From: Blastococcus sp. VKM Ac-2987
GTDB taxonomy: Bacteria > Actinomycetota > Actinomycetes > Mycobacteriales > Geodermatophilaceae
DNA: 64,000 bases
Reading direction: 5' to 3'
NCBI RefSeq assembly: GCF_026967805.1
Contig: NZ_JAPVBG010000003.1
Coordinates: 930,001 to 994,000, forward strand
The position numbers and the translations under genes are program-made. The notes under the pieces were generated by a model. The model was not told the origin of the DNA. It made no database searches and saw only the letters and a list, made by a program, of their open reading frames with translations. Below are positions 44,749 through 52,976 of the stretch, piece by piece; position 1 is the first letter of the stretch; the number at the start of each line of letters is the position of its first letter.

Positions 44749-46032
44749 TCAGACCCGTTCGTAGTCCTCCAGCGGCGCTAGCGAGCTCCATCGTTCCGGG
44801 AGCCGCACGACCGCCCGCTCGGACAGGGGTAGAACGTGGTCCGGATCGAGCAGCGCCACCTCGGCGCCGTCCAGCTGCAGGCGGCGGAGCATCTCTGCGA
44901 GCATCCGTCGAGCGACGTCGTCCACCGACGACACCCGCCGAAGGTCCAGGACGAACACCGCGACGGGAATGCCGTCGGCCACCGTCCGCAGCACCCGTTC
45001 CGCGCTGCTGAACTGCAGGGAGCCCTGCAGGCTGCACACGCGCGCGAGGGAGCCGTCCGGCCCACGGAGCGTCCGGTCCCGTCGAACCGTCGACCGGGCC
45101 GGCTCCGGGGCCTGCATGATGTGCAGCCCCATATCGGCAGACATGCGGGTGCAGATCCGGACCCCTCGCGTGCTGTTGCCGTGGGAGTCCAGCCTCGGTG
45201 AGAAGGTGGCCATCCCGAGCTGGCCGGGCATCACCCCCAGGATGCCTCCGGAGACACCGCTCTTCGCCGGGAACCCGACCGTGGTCATCCAGTCCCCGGC
45301 GGCGTCGTACATGCCGCAGCTCATCATCACGCTCAGCACCTGTCGGGCCACGTCCACCGGCACGACCTGCTTGCCGGTGGCCGGCTGCACACCACCCGCC
45401 GCCAGTGTGGCCGCCATGGTCGCCAGATCAGCCGTGGTCACCGAGATCGCGCACTGCTGGGTGTATCCGCTGACCACGTCCCGCGGGTCCTGGGAGATCA
45501 CGCCGTAGCTGCGGAGCATGTTGGCGATGGCCAGGTTGCGGTAGGCCTGCGACATCTCGGATTCGTAGATGCCGCGGTCCACGTGCAGTTCACGGCCGGC
45601 GAAGTCCGACATCAGTCGCCGGACCCTCTCCACCCGGGTGTCGACGTCGTCCGCGGGGTCGCCGACCAAGGCGTGTGCCGTCAGCGCCCCGGCGTTGATC
45701 ATGGGATTGCGGGGCCGCCTCGAGTCCCGTTCCAACGAGAGCTCGTTGAACGCCTCGCCGCTGGGTTCCACGCCGATCCACTCCAGGACGTCGTCCACCC
45801 CGCGCTCGGCCAGGGCCAGGGCGTAGACGAACGGTTTCGAGATCGACTGGATGGAAAACTCCGTGCGGCTGTCGCCGGCGCTGTAGAGCGTCCCGTCGAT
45901 CGTCGACAGGCACACGGCGAGCCGGTCCGGGTCGGCCGACGCCAGCTCGGGGATGTAGCCCGCCAGGGCGCCCGCGTCGTCGCCGCAGGCGTCCAGGATC
46001 TCCGTCAGATAGTCGGGCACCGGTGATCTCAC
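44749..46032 (-). CDS. glsA: Glutaminase A with C-terminal STAS domain
   Basis: A 427-residue glutaminase converting glutamine to glutamate and ammonia. The beta-lactamase-like catalytic pair is Ser63 and Lys66 in IQSISKPF. Other family segments are RRPRNPMINAGAL, ESEMSQAYRNLAIANML and the GVSGGILGVMPG loop. Residues about 320-427 form a STAS domain (FVLDLRRVSSVDDVARRML), a fusion common in actinobacterial glutaminases and thought regulatory. I chose the GTG at 46032; the frame stays open further upstream into a transposase relic, which is not part of the enzyme. Confidence 0.9.
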   Translation of the reverse strand: MRSPVPDYLTEILDACGDDAGALAGYIPELASADPDRLAVCLSTIDGTLYSAGDSRTEFSIQSISKPFVYALALAERGVDDVLEWIGVEPSGEAFNELSLERDSRRPRNPMINAGALTAHALVGDPADDVDTRVERVRRLMSDFAGRELHVDRGIYESEMSQAYRNLAIANMLRSYGVISQDPRDVVSGYTQQCAISVTTADLATMAATLAAGGVQPATGKQVVPVDVARQVLSVMMSCGMYDAAGDWMTTVGFPAKSGVSGGILGVMPGQLGMATFSPRLDSHGNSTRGVRICTRMSADMGLHIMQAPEPARSTVRRDRTLRGPDGSLARVCSLQGSLQFSSAERVLRTVADGIPVAVFVLDLRRVSSVDDVARRMLAEMLRRLQLDGAEVALLDPDHVLPLSERAVVRLPERWSSLAPLEDYERV

Positions 46033-46329
46033 TGATTCCGTCTCCCATCGCTGGCGCAATGAAAACCCTTCCACGTGACGCTCCGCTGACGCGAGCGGGT
46101 GACCGGGGGACAGGGCGTGTGGCCCGTGCAGCGTCAGCTGCCCAGCCGGGCCAGGGCTGCGACGACGAGTGCCTGCGTCCCGGTGTCGCAGCGCGGCCGG
46201 ACGATCCGCGCGAAGGCGGGTGAGTGGCTGCCCAGGATGTCCTGAGCGACTCGGCTGGCGGACGCGGCTTGCGGGTGAGTGGCGCGATCGGTGCAGCCGA
46301 CGCCCCGGTGAAGCGCCCCAGCTCTCGTC

Positions 46330-46554
46330 CCGCTCTCGTACGTGATGCTCCTGCAGGGTGGGGGCAGCGCCGTGGGCCCGCTCGGCCTCATTCGGGGTGA
46401 TCATTCCCAGGGTGCCGTGCAGGCGCCCGTTGTTCCACCAGTCGACCCAGCCGGCGGTGGCGTGCTCCGCGTCGGAGACGGTCCTGTGGCACCCGGCTGG
46501 AAGACGGGAGTGCGGATGCGCTCGGCCTTGAACAGGCCGTGCTTCAGTGATCTT
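46330..46554 (-). mobile_element. IS3-family transposase C-terminal remnant
   Basis: Leftward translation gives GLFKAERI, then in a second frame AEHATAGWVDWWNNGRLHGT and GMITPNEAERAHGA. This is the last part of an IS3-type OrfB (rve_3 region, WVDWxNxxRLHxxLG). A frameshift lies near 46480, and the catalytic DDE residues upstream are absent. The fragment begins directly beside repeat copy D, which marks its broken 5' side. The second frame is open all the way into glsA. Confidence 0.72.
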
Positions 46555-46594
46555 GTGTCAGTGGGGCGACACGGTATCTCCGCACATGCCTGCG
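46555..46594 (+). repeat. Dispersed repeat copy D
   Basis: It reads GTGTCAGTGGGGCGACAC on the left and CCGCACATGCCTGCG on the right. The GTGTC/GACAC pairing is kept although the loop differs from the other copies, which hints at a conserved stem. It lies 18 bases from the 3' end of the toxin remnant and abuts the IS3 remnant. Confidence 0.6.
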
Positions 46595-46612
46595 CCGGCC
46601 ATGACCTGGCGA

Positions 46613-46861
46613 TCAGCGGTAGACATCGGTGCGGTGCGAGATGCGCACGAGCCGGACCAGGATCTTGTCGTCGTGGATGGAGTGGATGACGCGGTACCGA
46701 CCTCGTCGCGCGGACCAATAGCCGTCGAGCTCGAAGCGCAGCGGCTTGCCGACGCGATGCGGGTCCGCGGCGAGCGGTCCGTAGAGGAAGTCGACGACCG
46801 CGACCGCAACCGGCTCGGGTAGGTCGCCGCGCCCGCGGTGGCCGGCGGCCAGCTTCCGCAC
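46613..46861 (-). pseudogene. RelE-like toxin remnant without antitoxin
   Basis: From LPEPVAVAVVDFLYGP to the end ISHRTDVYR this is the same family as the toxin at 14503-14775; counted by eye about 52 of 69 residues agree. The first 20 or so residues are not family-like (MRKLAAGHRGRGD), and no antitoxin gene lies upstream. It is probably a broken copy of the toxin-antitoxin module. The terminal Arg-rich catalytic region is intact, so residual activity cannot be ruled out from sequence alone. Confidence 0.65.
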
Positions 46862-47068
46862 GACCGCGGCTCACCCCGTCGCGTGCCCCGCAGCCGTGAA
46901 CAAGGTTGCGGTGGGCGCCGGGCGCGTTGCCGGGGCGCGGATCGGGTGCCGGCGGACCTCGCGCGGCCACCGGCAGGGCGGTTGCTGCTGCGCGGGCCCC
47001 GCCGGGGGTGCAGGATGCCGCGAGGACCCGCTCCGCGGCGGCGGGCCCGGTCGGCGATGGGGGGCGGG
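46862..47068. other. Intergenic region without recognised gene
   Basis: This 207-base region lies between the toxin remnant and the DUF6394 gene. It should contain the promoter of the channel operon, but no clear hexamers or repeats were seen. Confidence 0.35.
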
Positions 47069-47455
47069 GTGAACCTCGAGAAGGTCGTGTTCGGGTTCTT
47101 CGTCGTGCTCGCCGCCACCCTGAATTTCGGGTTCTTCCTCGGCGACATCGACGACCCGACGGTGCACAACCGGTACGAGCTGTTCGCCGCGGTCGTCGTC
47201 AACCTCATCGCGACCGTGCTCAAGTTCGGCGACCGCACGCAGCTCGGGGCGGTGCACCTGGCCACGAGCCTGGTCGCCGACCTCCAGCTCATCGCCGCCG
47301 CCCTCGTGCTCGGCTACGCCGCCTACGTCTCCACCGCCGGTCTCACCGCCGCCACGACGGCAAGCATCGTGTCGCTGTCCGGTGGCGCGTTGCTGGCAAA
47401 CCTGATCTCGATCGTGCTCCTGGTCGTCGAGACGGCGTCGTTCCACCGCGGGTGA
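47069..47455 (+). CDS. DUF6394-type membrane protein
   Basis: A membrane protein of about 128 residues with four hydrophobic helices. Segments NLEKVVFGFFVVLAATLNFG, VVVNLIATVLKFGDRTQLGA and GGALLANLISIVLLVVET are characteristic of a small family (I know it as DUF6394) found beside K+ channels. The GTG at 47069 is preceded by a run of G bases; an ATG at 47057 in the same frame is an alternative. It ends 12 bases before the channel gene, so the two are an operon. Confidence 0.75.
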   Translation: MNLEKVVFGFFVVLAATLNFGFFLGDIDDPTVHNRYELFAAVVVNLIATVLKFGDRTQLGAVHLATSLVADLQLIAAALVLGYAAYVSTAGLTAATTASIVSLSGGALLANLISIVLLVVETASFHRG

Positions 47456-47467
47456 TCGGAGGGCGTC

Positions 47468-49309
47468 GTGGGCAACCCCCTGCTGCTGATGTGGTGGCGC
47501 CTGATCGCGCGGGACGACGACGGCCGGCGGACCGGCGGACCCCCGCCGCCCGAGGTCGCCGTACCGCACGCCGAGGCATCGGCCCCGGTGTTCCTCGTGC
47601 TCCGGCGGATGCGCGCCCCCCTGATCGTGCTCATCGTCGTGTTCGCGGTGAGCGTGCTGGGGCTGACGCTGGTCCCCGGCGAGGACGCGGCCGGCCGGCC
47701 GTGGCGGATGGGCTTCTTCGATGCCTTCTACTTCATGAGCTACACCGCGACGACGATCGGCTTCGGCGAGATCCCGTACCCGTTCACCGCCGCCCAGCGG
47801 ATGTGGGCCATGGCGGCGATCTACCTGAGCGTGATCGGCTGGGCGTACGCCATCGGGTCGCTGCTGGCACTGCTGCAGGACCGCGCCTTCCGCGCCGCCC
47901 TGGCCCTCCAGCACGTCACCCGCAAGGTCGGCCGGTTGGGGGAGCCGTTCGTGCTGCTGGCGGGCTACGGGCGCGCCGGGGAGCTGCTCGGGCACGCGCT
48001 CGACGCCCTCGGCCGCCGCTTCGTGGTGCTCGACCAGGCGAACGAGCGGATCGACGACCTGGAACTGGACTCCTTCCACGCCGACATCCCCGCCCTGGCC
48101 GCTGACGCCCGGGACCCCGGCAACCTCGCCGTCATGGGTCTGGGCTCCCCGTCGTGCGAGGCGGTCGTGGCCCTCACCGACGATGACGAGGCCAACCTCG
48201 CCGTGGTCATGGCCGCGGCCCTGCTCCGTCCGGAGCTGCCGGTCATCGCCCGTGCCACGTCCGCGGCGATGGCCGAGCGGATGCAGGCCTTCGGCTCCCC
48301 CTCCGTGGTCAACCCCTTCGACCGCTACGGCGACCACCTGTGCCTGGCCGCGCGCGCACCGGCCACCTACCGGCTGCTGACCTGGCTCGAGCGCGGGCCG
48401 GGCGCGGAGCTGCCCGCCCTCAGCCACCCACCGCGCGAGGGCCGCTGGGTGGTCTGCGGGTACGGCCGGCTCGGCCGGTCCCTGGCCACGGACCTGCGCG
48501 CGGAGAGCCTCGCGGTGACCGTCGTCGACCCGGAACCGGGCGGGGCCGATGAGGACGCCGGCGACGACCTCGTGGTGGGGGACGGCGTCGACCCGGACGT
48601 GCTGGCCCGCGCGGGAATTGCGACCGCGGTGGGCTTCGTCGCGGGTACGGACAACGACACGACCAACCTCTCGCTCGTGGCCGCCGCCCGCCGGGCCAAC
48701 CCCGGCCTGTTCGTCGGCGCCCGGCAGAACCGGCCGGCCAGCGCCCCGCTGTTCGCAGCGATGGGGATCGACATCCTGCTCGTCCCCACCGAGGTGGTCG
48801 CCTGGGACGTCTACGCCCAGCTGGCCACGCCGCTGCTGTGGCGTTTCCTCCAGGAGATGCCACGGCAGGGCGACGCCTGGGCGGCGGAGCTGGTGGAGCG
48901 TCTCACCGCGCTGTGCGGCCGGCACATGGAGGGGCTGTGGACGCTCCCGCTGACCCCGCGGGCGGCCCCGGCGCTCGGGAGCTGGCTCGCCGGCGGCGAC
49001 GCGCGCCTGGGCGATCTGCTGCGCAACCCCGACGACCGCGACCGGCCGTTGCACGCACTGGTGCTGTTGGTCGTGCGCGACGGGCAGGCCACCCCGACCC
49101 CCGGTCCGGACTTCCTGCTGGCCCCGGGGGACGAGCTTCTGCTGACCGGGTGGGCGGCCGCCCGCCGCGCGCTCGCGACCACGCTCACGGTGGATTCCGT
49201 TCGCGAGTACGTGGTCTCCGGGAACCGGGTGCCGGCCGGCTGGGTGTGGCGCCGGCTGAGCCGGGACACCCGCGCGCCGGAGCCGGCCGCCGGGCGTCGG
49301 CCGGGCTGA
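47468..49309 (+). CDS. Potassium channel protein with two RCK/TrkA-N domains
   Basis: A 613-residue ion channel. Two TM helices (about 47-67 and 115-135) flank the pore, with selectivity filter TTIGFGEI, a variant of the TVGYG-type K+ filter also found in bacterial channels. A first NAD-binding RCK domain (VLLAGYGRAGELLGHALD, about 160) and a second (WVVCGYGRLGRSLATDL, about 327) follow, then TrkA-C-like regions with LLAPGDELLLTG. The GTG start follows GGAGGG. Gating by nucleotides or Ca2+ is usual in the family. Confidence 0.88.
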   Translation: MGNPLLLMWWRLIARDDDGRRTGGPPPPEVAVPHAEASAPVFLVLRRMRAPLIVLIVVFAVSVLGLTLVPGEDAAGRPWRMGFFDAFYFMSYTATTIGFGEIPYPFTAAQRMWAMAAIYLSVIGWAYAIGSLLALLQDRAFRAALALQHVTRKVGRLGEPFVLLAGYGRAGELLGHALDALGRRFVVLDQANERIDDLELDSFHADIPALAADARDPGNLAVMGLGSPSCEAVVALTDDDEANLAVVMAAALLRPELPVIARATSAAMAERMQAFGSPSVVNPFDRYGDHLCLAARAPATYRLLTWLERGPGAELPALSHPPREGRWVVCGYGRLGRSLATDLRAESLAVTVVDPEPGGADEDAGDDLVVGDGVDPDVLARAGIATAVGFVAGTDNDTTNLSLVAAARRANPGLFVGARQNRPASAPLFAAMGIDILLVPTEVVAWDVYAQLATPLLWRFLQEMPRQGDAWAAELVERLTALCGRHMEGLWTLPLTPRAAPALGSWLAGGDARLGDLLRNPDDRDRPLHALVLLVVRDGQATPTPGPDFLLAPGDELLLTGWAAARRALATTLTVDSVREYVVSGNRVPAGWVWRRLSRDTRAPEPAAGRRPG

Positions 49310-49313
49310 GCTC

Positions 49314-49443
49314 GTCCGGTGAAGGTCGCCTCGGAGCGCCTGGGCCACGCCAGCGCCACCATCACGCTCAGCTCTACCAGCGCGTGCACCCGGGCGTGGG
49401 CCGCGAGGCAGCCGACCGATTCACTGCGCTGCCCGAGGGCTGA
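49314..49443 (+). mobile_element. Tyrosine recombinase (integrase) C-terminal remnant
   Basis: The reading VASERLGHASATITL, then after a one-base shift LYQRVHPGVGREAADRFTAL and a stop, is the C-terminal end of an actinobacterial phage-type integrase. LGHAS carries the last catalytic His region and the Tyr of LYQ is the likely nucleophile. The remaining 300 residues are absent; the fragment begins just after the channel gene stop. Repeat copy E lies about 100 bases downstream. Confidence 0.72.
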
Positions 49444-49777
49444 CCGTGGCGCGAAGTATCACGCGAGGATAAGAAGGCCCTTCCAAAGTCCTGACAGGGC
49501 ACCCCCCGGGCTCCTGAACTGCAGAAGCCCCAAGATGGGTGTCCGAGGGGCGACGCGCTCCATTCGCACACGACTACGGCCGGTTGAAGAGCACCTTGGG
49601 TGAACCGGGTCCCGCCTTCACGGCCCCGGTCGCCGGCGTCGGACGGAGCACGGGCGGGACCGAGTACCGCGGGGCTGCCGGTCGCCGAGGGCGGTTGCTC
49701 AGGGAAGTGCGCATGGCGGTGGTGGCCGTCGCCGACCGCTCATCCCGGCGCCTGAGGCGCATCGGGCCGATGACGGC
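49444..49777. other. Intergenic region with repeat copy E
   Basis: Beyond the integrase remnant, this stretch holds repeat copy E and no recognisable gene. It includes an imperfect stem formed by the GGCACCCCCCGGG and CAGAAGCCCCAAG surroundings, which may be an old terminator. Confidence 0.35.
49539..49575 (+). repeat. Dispersed repeat copy E
   Basis: It reads GTGTCCGAGGGGCGACGC on the left and TTCGCACACGACTACG on the right, the most diverged of five copies. It lies after an integrase tail, a position where attachment-site or tRNA 3'-end sequence often sits; no tRNA is present. Confidence 0.55.
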
Positions 49778-50062
49778 TCAGGCCGTCTGCGGGACCTCGT
49801 CGCGCATGGCCCACCAGATCCCCCAGGCAAGCCAGGCCACTCCCAGGGGGACAGACAGGAGCACCCGATCGTCCTGCGCGTTGAACGGGAGCGACACGAG
49901 GGCAGCGACGATCAAGGCGGAACCCGACCAGCGCCACGAGCCGCCGGCCCGTAGCCCGCCGACCCCCGTCAGGAGGGCGCCGGCGACCGGAACCAGCCGG
50001 CCGAGCGAGTCGGTGTCGTGCAGCCACCACAGCGGTGAATCCCCTGGCAGCGCGGCATTCAC
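49778..50062 (-). CDS. Hypothetical membrane protein
   Basis: A 94-residue protein with about three hydrophobic segments (LVPAVAGALL-like near 22-36, SGSALIVAALVSLPF, VLLSVPLGVAWLAWGIWWAM). I do not recognise the family. It precedes no obvious partner; the monooxygenase-type gene upstream at 50117-50422 reads the same way with 54 bases between, so they may be co-transcribed. Confidence 0.5.
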   Translation of the reverse strand: MNAALPGDSPLWWLHDTDSLGRLVPVAGALLTGVGGLRAGGSWRWSGSALIVAALVSLPFNAQDDRVLLSVPLGVAWLAWGIWWAMRDEVPQTA

Positions 50063-50116
50063 GGCGATCCCCGTTGCGAGCAGAGGCAGGAGAAAATCCC
50101 CGCGGCCCTGGGAGCC

Positions 50117-50422
50117 TCAGTCGCGGCCGAGGGCGTCAGCGACCACTCGGAACCACGCCACTCGGCTGGGCTCCTCCTCCAGGCGTTCGAGCGTGGCTCG
50201 CTGGTCGAGGAAAGCGGGGTCTGCGTGCCACCCCTCCCAGTCCTCGCGGCTCCGCCAGGTTCCGACGATCACGCGGATGGAGTCCTCGTCGTCCGAGGTG
50301 AGGAGCTGTCCGGAGATCCAGCCGGGCCGCTCACGGGCGGAGTCGAACCGGGCGCGCATCGCGGCGTCCCACTCCGCCTCTCCTCCGGGCCGGAGCCTGG
50401 TCGTGGTCACCACTGTCATCAT
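50117..50422 (-). CDS. Antibiotic biosynthesis monooxygenase (ABM)-fold protein
   Basis: A 101-residue ferredoxin-like ABM-domain protein. Features include VVTTTRLRPGGEAEWDAAM, RPGWISGQLLTSDDE and TWRSREDWEGWHADPAF, the usual strand-helix pattern. Such proteins are cofactor-free monooxygenases or small binding proteins acting as dimers. The start could be either of two adjacent ATG codons (50422 or 50419). Confidence 0.78.
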   Translation of the reverse strand: MMTVVTTTRLRPGGEAEWDAAMRARFDSARERPGWISGQLLTSDDEDSIRVIVGTWRSREDWEGWHADPAFLDQRATLERLEEEPSRVAWFRVVADALGRD

Positions 50423-50470
50423 TACTGACTCCCGGATACCGGAGGTTCGGTCGAGGTCGCGACCAGCGAA

Positions 50471-50640
50471 TCACGTGAGCGGTCGGTCAGCACATCGGGC
50501 GTAGGCGTCATACCAGGGGGCGCAGGCGTCCATAGGCCGCGCGGGCGGCGAACACACCGGCGTCGCCGTAGCGACGTCCGATCAACTGCACGCGGCCGGC
50601 ACAACCCGTCGACGTCCCCGGCCGGAAGGACCCTGACCCG
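50471..50640 (-). pseudogene. Amidase C-terminal remnant
   Basis: VQLIGRRYGDAGVFAARAAY and GRLRP are followed, after a frame change, by WYDAYARCADRPLT and a stop. This matches the last 45 residues of the intact amidase at 32746-34248 ([34 protein letters not shown]). A further frame change lies just upstream. Nothing else of the amidase is present. Confidence 0.65.
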
Positions 50641-50771
50641 GTTTCTCGGACACCTGATGTCAGGGGATGGTGAACCCCGGTCTGCCGAAGTAGACGGGGG
50701 TTGTTCATCTGCTCACGATGCGCGGCTCGGCCGGTGACTGCTGAGTCATGGCGGGCTCCCGGCGCTCCTCA

Positions 50772-50975
50772 TCAGACCTCGACGGCCGTGCCGCAGATGC
50801 CGCAGATCTCGAGCTGCCGTCGTCCCCACCGGGCGATCGGGATGAGAAAGATGGTGAACTGCTCCACCGACCGCACCTGCGCCCATGGCGTGGTGTTGCC
50901 GCAGTTCGGGCAGGTGCGGACTTCCCCCGGGCCCAGGTCCTGTTCCTTGGTGCCGAAGCCGAAGAGGAAGATCAT
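50772..50975 (-). CDS. Small zinc-ribbon protein
   Basis: A 67-residue protein with two CxxC knuckles, CPNCGN (about 22) and CGICG (about 58), spaced to bind one zinc. Segments MIFLFGFGTKEQDLGPG and FTIFLIPIARWGRRQLEIC are typical of a small actinobacterial zinc-ribbon family of unknown role. No partner gene is evident. Confidence 0.7.
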   Translation of the reverse strand: MIFLFGFGTKEQDLGPGEVRTCPNCGNTTPWAQVRSVEQFTIFLIPIARWGRRQLEICGICGTAVEV

Positions 50976-51329
50976 TCCGTGACCGTAGGCAGTCGGCCGG
51001 CCGCCGCTGGGCGGGCGTCTTCCTCGAGGCTCGGAGCAATGGGGCTCGAGGTTCCCCGCTCAGGCCGCGCGGAGTTGACCAGGCCCTCGCAGCACCACGC
51101 CACCGGTCTAGTGGACCTTCTTGCACTGGGGAAGGGCCAGCAGCGCCCGAGACTCCCGGCCGGCCTGCCGGCCGATGTCGTCGGTGGTGCCTGGCTCGAT
51201 GCTGACTCCCGGGGATGTCGTCAAGCGGCGCTCATGGCGATGCCTTCGTCCATAGGGGGAGCGCGGTCCCCTGCGGAGGACCAGGGGCGTAGCCGGGAGG
51301 CGTGTGGCGCGTGGCGGTGCTGATCGAGA
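50976..51329. other. Intergenic region without recognised gene
   Basis: This 354-base region separates two leftward genes. No frame gives recognisable protein. A strong G+C stem formed by GGCCGGCCTGCCGGCC near 51159-51174 could act as a hairpin. Confidence 0.35.
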
Positions 51330-52940
51330 TCAATCGGTCGCGCCTGCGGCCTGGCCGACGGTCGACCGACTGGGTCCGCGCTGACGCCATGCGGCGACGC
51401 TGCGCGTCGCCCAGGTCGCACGGGTGATGCACTCGGCGGTGAGCCGGCGCAGCGCGGCTCCGGCGGGATGGCCGCCGACCTGGACGGTCACCGTGTGGAT
51501 GCCGCGCACGCCATTCGGAAACGGCGTGGCGGTGCCCTCCTCCTGCCATCCACCGCTGGTCGTGCGGCAGCGGACCCTCAGCTGGTGTCGGCCCGGGGTT
51601 GCGGCCCAGGTGGCCGTCCAGGGCCGCCAGGCGTCCGGGCCGAGGTCGACGCCGAGGGCGACGTCGGTCCACGCGCCGCCGTCGACCTGCACCTGTACGC
51701 GGTCGACGCCGACCGGGGGCGCCCAGGCGTAGCCGCGAAGGGTGACCTGGCCGGGCGCGACGCGCCCGTGTGAGCCGGGTGCGTCGATGCGGGACGCAGG
51801 GTGGACCGGGTAGGTGCCGTCGGCCCAGCCGCGGGAGCCCCAGTAGGACAGCGGCGGCGTGGCACTGACGGTCAGGCGCCGCAACCACTTGATGCTGCCG
51901 TCCTGGCCGTGCCGTCCGGAGACGAGCAGCCGGGCGGGGCTGCCGTGCTCGCGGGGCAGCGGCTGCCCGGCCATGCCGACCGCGAGGAAGCCGTGCCGGC
52001 GGGCCACGTCCAGCGGCAGCACGTTGGTGTAGCCGTCGACGGCCTCGGCGACGAGCCATCCGTCGTCGTCGGTCACGCCGGCCCGTTCGAGCAGGTCGGC
52101 CAGGCCGATGCCGGTCCAGCGGGCGCAGCCCATCCGGGTGCCGCCGACCGGGTTGTGCACGCAGACCATCAGCAGGTCGCGCTCCTCCAGCGGCAGGGCC
52201 AGCACCTCGGGAAGCGTGAGCGACAGCGGTCGCTCCGCCTCTCCGTCCACGTCGAGCCGCCAGGCGCCGACGTCGGTGCGCGGCTCGGGCACCGTGACGT
52301 CGATGACGACCAGGTCACCGGGCTCGGCCAGCAGAGGGGAGACGCCACGGTGTGCTCCGGTGTCGGCAGCGGGGACCGGCGGCAGCGGCCGGGTGGGCGC
52401 GGGTAGCCGCACCTGGTCGCACAGCGCGGCAGCGGCGCGGCGGCGGGCCCGCCGGTCGGTGGCCACGACCGCTCCGGTGGCGGCTGCCGCGGCAGCCGCC
52501 ACCACCGGCGGACGCACGGGCAGCGGAGCGATCGCGAGAGCGGTAGCGGCGGTGAGCATGCCGGCGGCCGTGGCGGCGGCGGTATCCCGGGCGGAGGCGT
52601 CGCCGCGGCGGATTGCGAGGTATCCGCCGAGGGCATGCGGGGCGGCGGCGACGGCGGCGCCGAGCAGCGGCCGTCGGCCGGCCAGGGTGGCGCCGGTTGC
52701 CGCGGCCAGGCCGCTGGTGCCGGCCGCGAGCACGGCCAGGCCGGGCTTGTCCGCTCGGCCGACGAGGGCGACGCCGCCGTCGACGAGCATCGCCGGTGCA
52801 GCGTCGACCAGGCCGCGGGCCAGGCCGGACGATGGTGAGCGGCCGCGGCGGGTGGCGGTGGCGGTGATCTCCCCGGCGGCGGCGGCCAGCAGCCCGGCGA
52901 GCAGGCCGGCGGTGTGACGGGGAGGGTGCGAGACGGTCAT
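51330..52940 (-). CDS. Membrane-anchored sulfite oxidase-type molybdopterin oxidoreductase
   Basis: A 536-residue protein. Residues 10-165 are Ala-rich hydrophobic segments (about five helices) that anchor it in the membrane. Residues about 205-400 are the oxidoreductase molybdopterin-binding domain, with the Mo-ligand Cys260 in MVCVHNPVGG, the GCARWTGIGLADLL motif, and HGSPARLLVSGRHGQDGSIKWLRRL. A Mo-co dimerisation domain lies at about 415-500. The active site should face outside. The usual cytochrome partner is not seen. It probably forms an operon with the membrane protein at 52977-53435, behind promoter P2. Confidence 0.87.
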   Translation of the reverse strand: MTVSHPPRHTAGLLAGLLAAAAGEITATATRRGRSPSSGLARGLVDAAPAMLVDGGVALVGRADKPGLAVLAAGTSGLAAATGATLAGRRPLLGAAVAAAPHALGGYLAIRRGDASARDTAAATAAGMLTAATALAIAPLPVRPPVVAAAAAAATGAVVATDRRARRRAAAALCDQVRLPAPTRPLPPVPAADTGAHRGVSPLLAEPGDLVVIDVTVPEPRTDVGAWRLDVDGEAERPLSLTLPEVLALPLEERDLLMVCVHNPVGGTRMGCARWTGIGLADLLERAGVTDDDGWLVAEAVDGYTNVLPLDVARRHGFLAVGMAGQPLPREHGSPARLLVSGRHGQDGSIKWLRRLTVSATPPLSYWGSRGWADGTYPVHPASRIDAPGSHGRVAPGQVTLRGYAWAPPVGVDRVQVQVDGGAWTDVALGVDLGPDAWRPWTATWAATPGRHQLRVRCRTTSGGWQEEGTATPFPNGVRGIHTVTVQVGGHPAGAALRRLTAECITRATWATRSVAAWRQRGPSRSTVGQAAGATD

Positions 52941-52976
52941 CGGATGCTCCTCGGGAGACCGGGCGGGTCGGGGTGG

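Noticed and set aside
46134-46391. Minus-strand frame ending ARIVRPRCDTGTQALVVAALA between glsA and the IS3 remnant
   Set aside because: It looks protein-like near its end, but I know no family, it has no ribosome binding site and it overlaps the transposase remnant in another frame.
48985-49060. Search for CRISPR arrays or tandem repeats across the window
   Set aside because: No regularly spaced direct repeats with unique spacers were seen; apparent repeats are short GC-rich codon runs.
50645-50700. Possible insertion-sequence end with GTGTCCGAGAAACCGG on the minus strand
   Set aside because: Only nine bases match the dispersed repeat and no transposase or matching second end is nearby.
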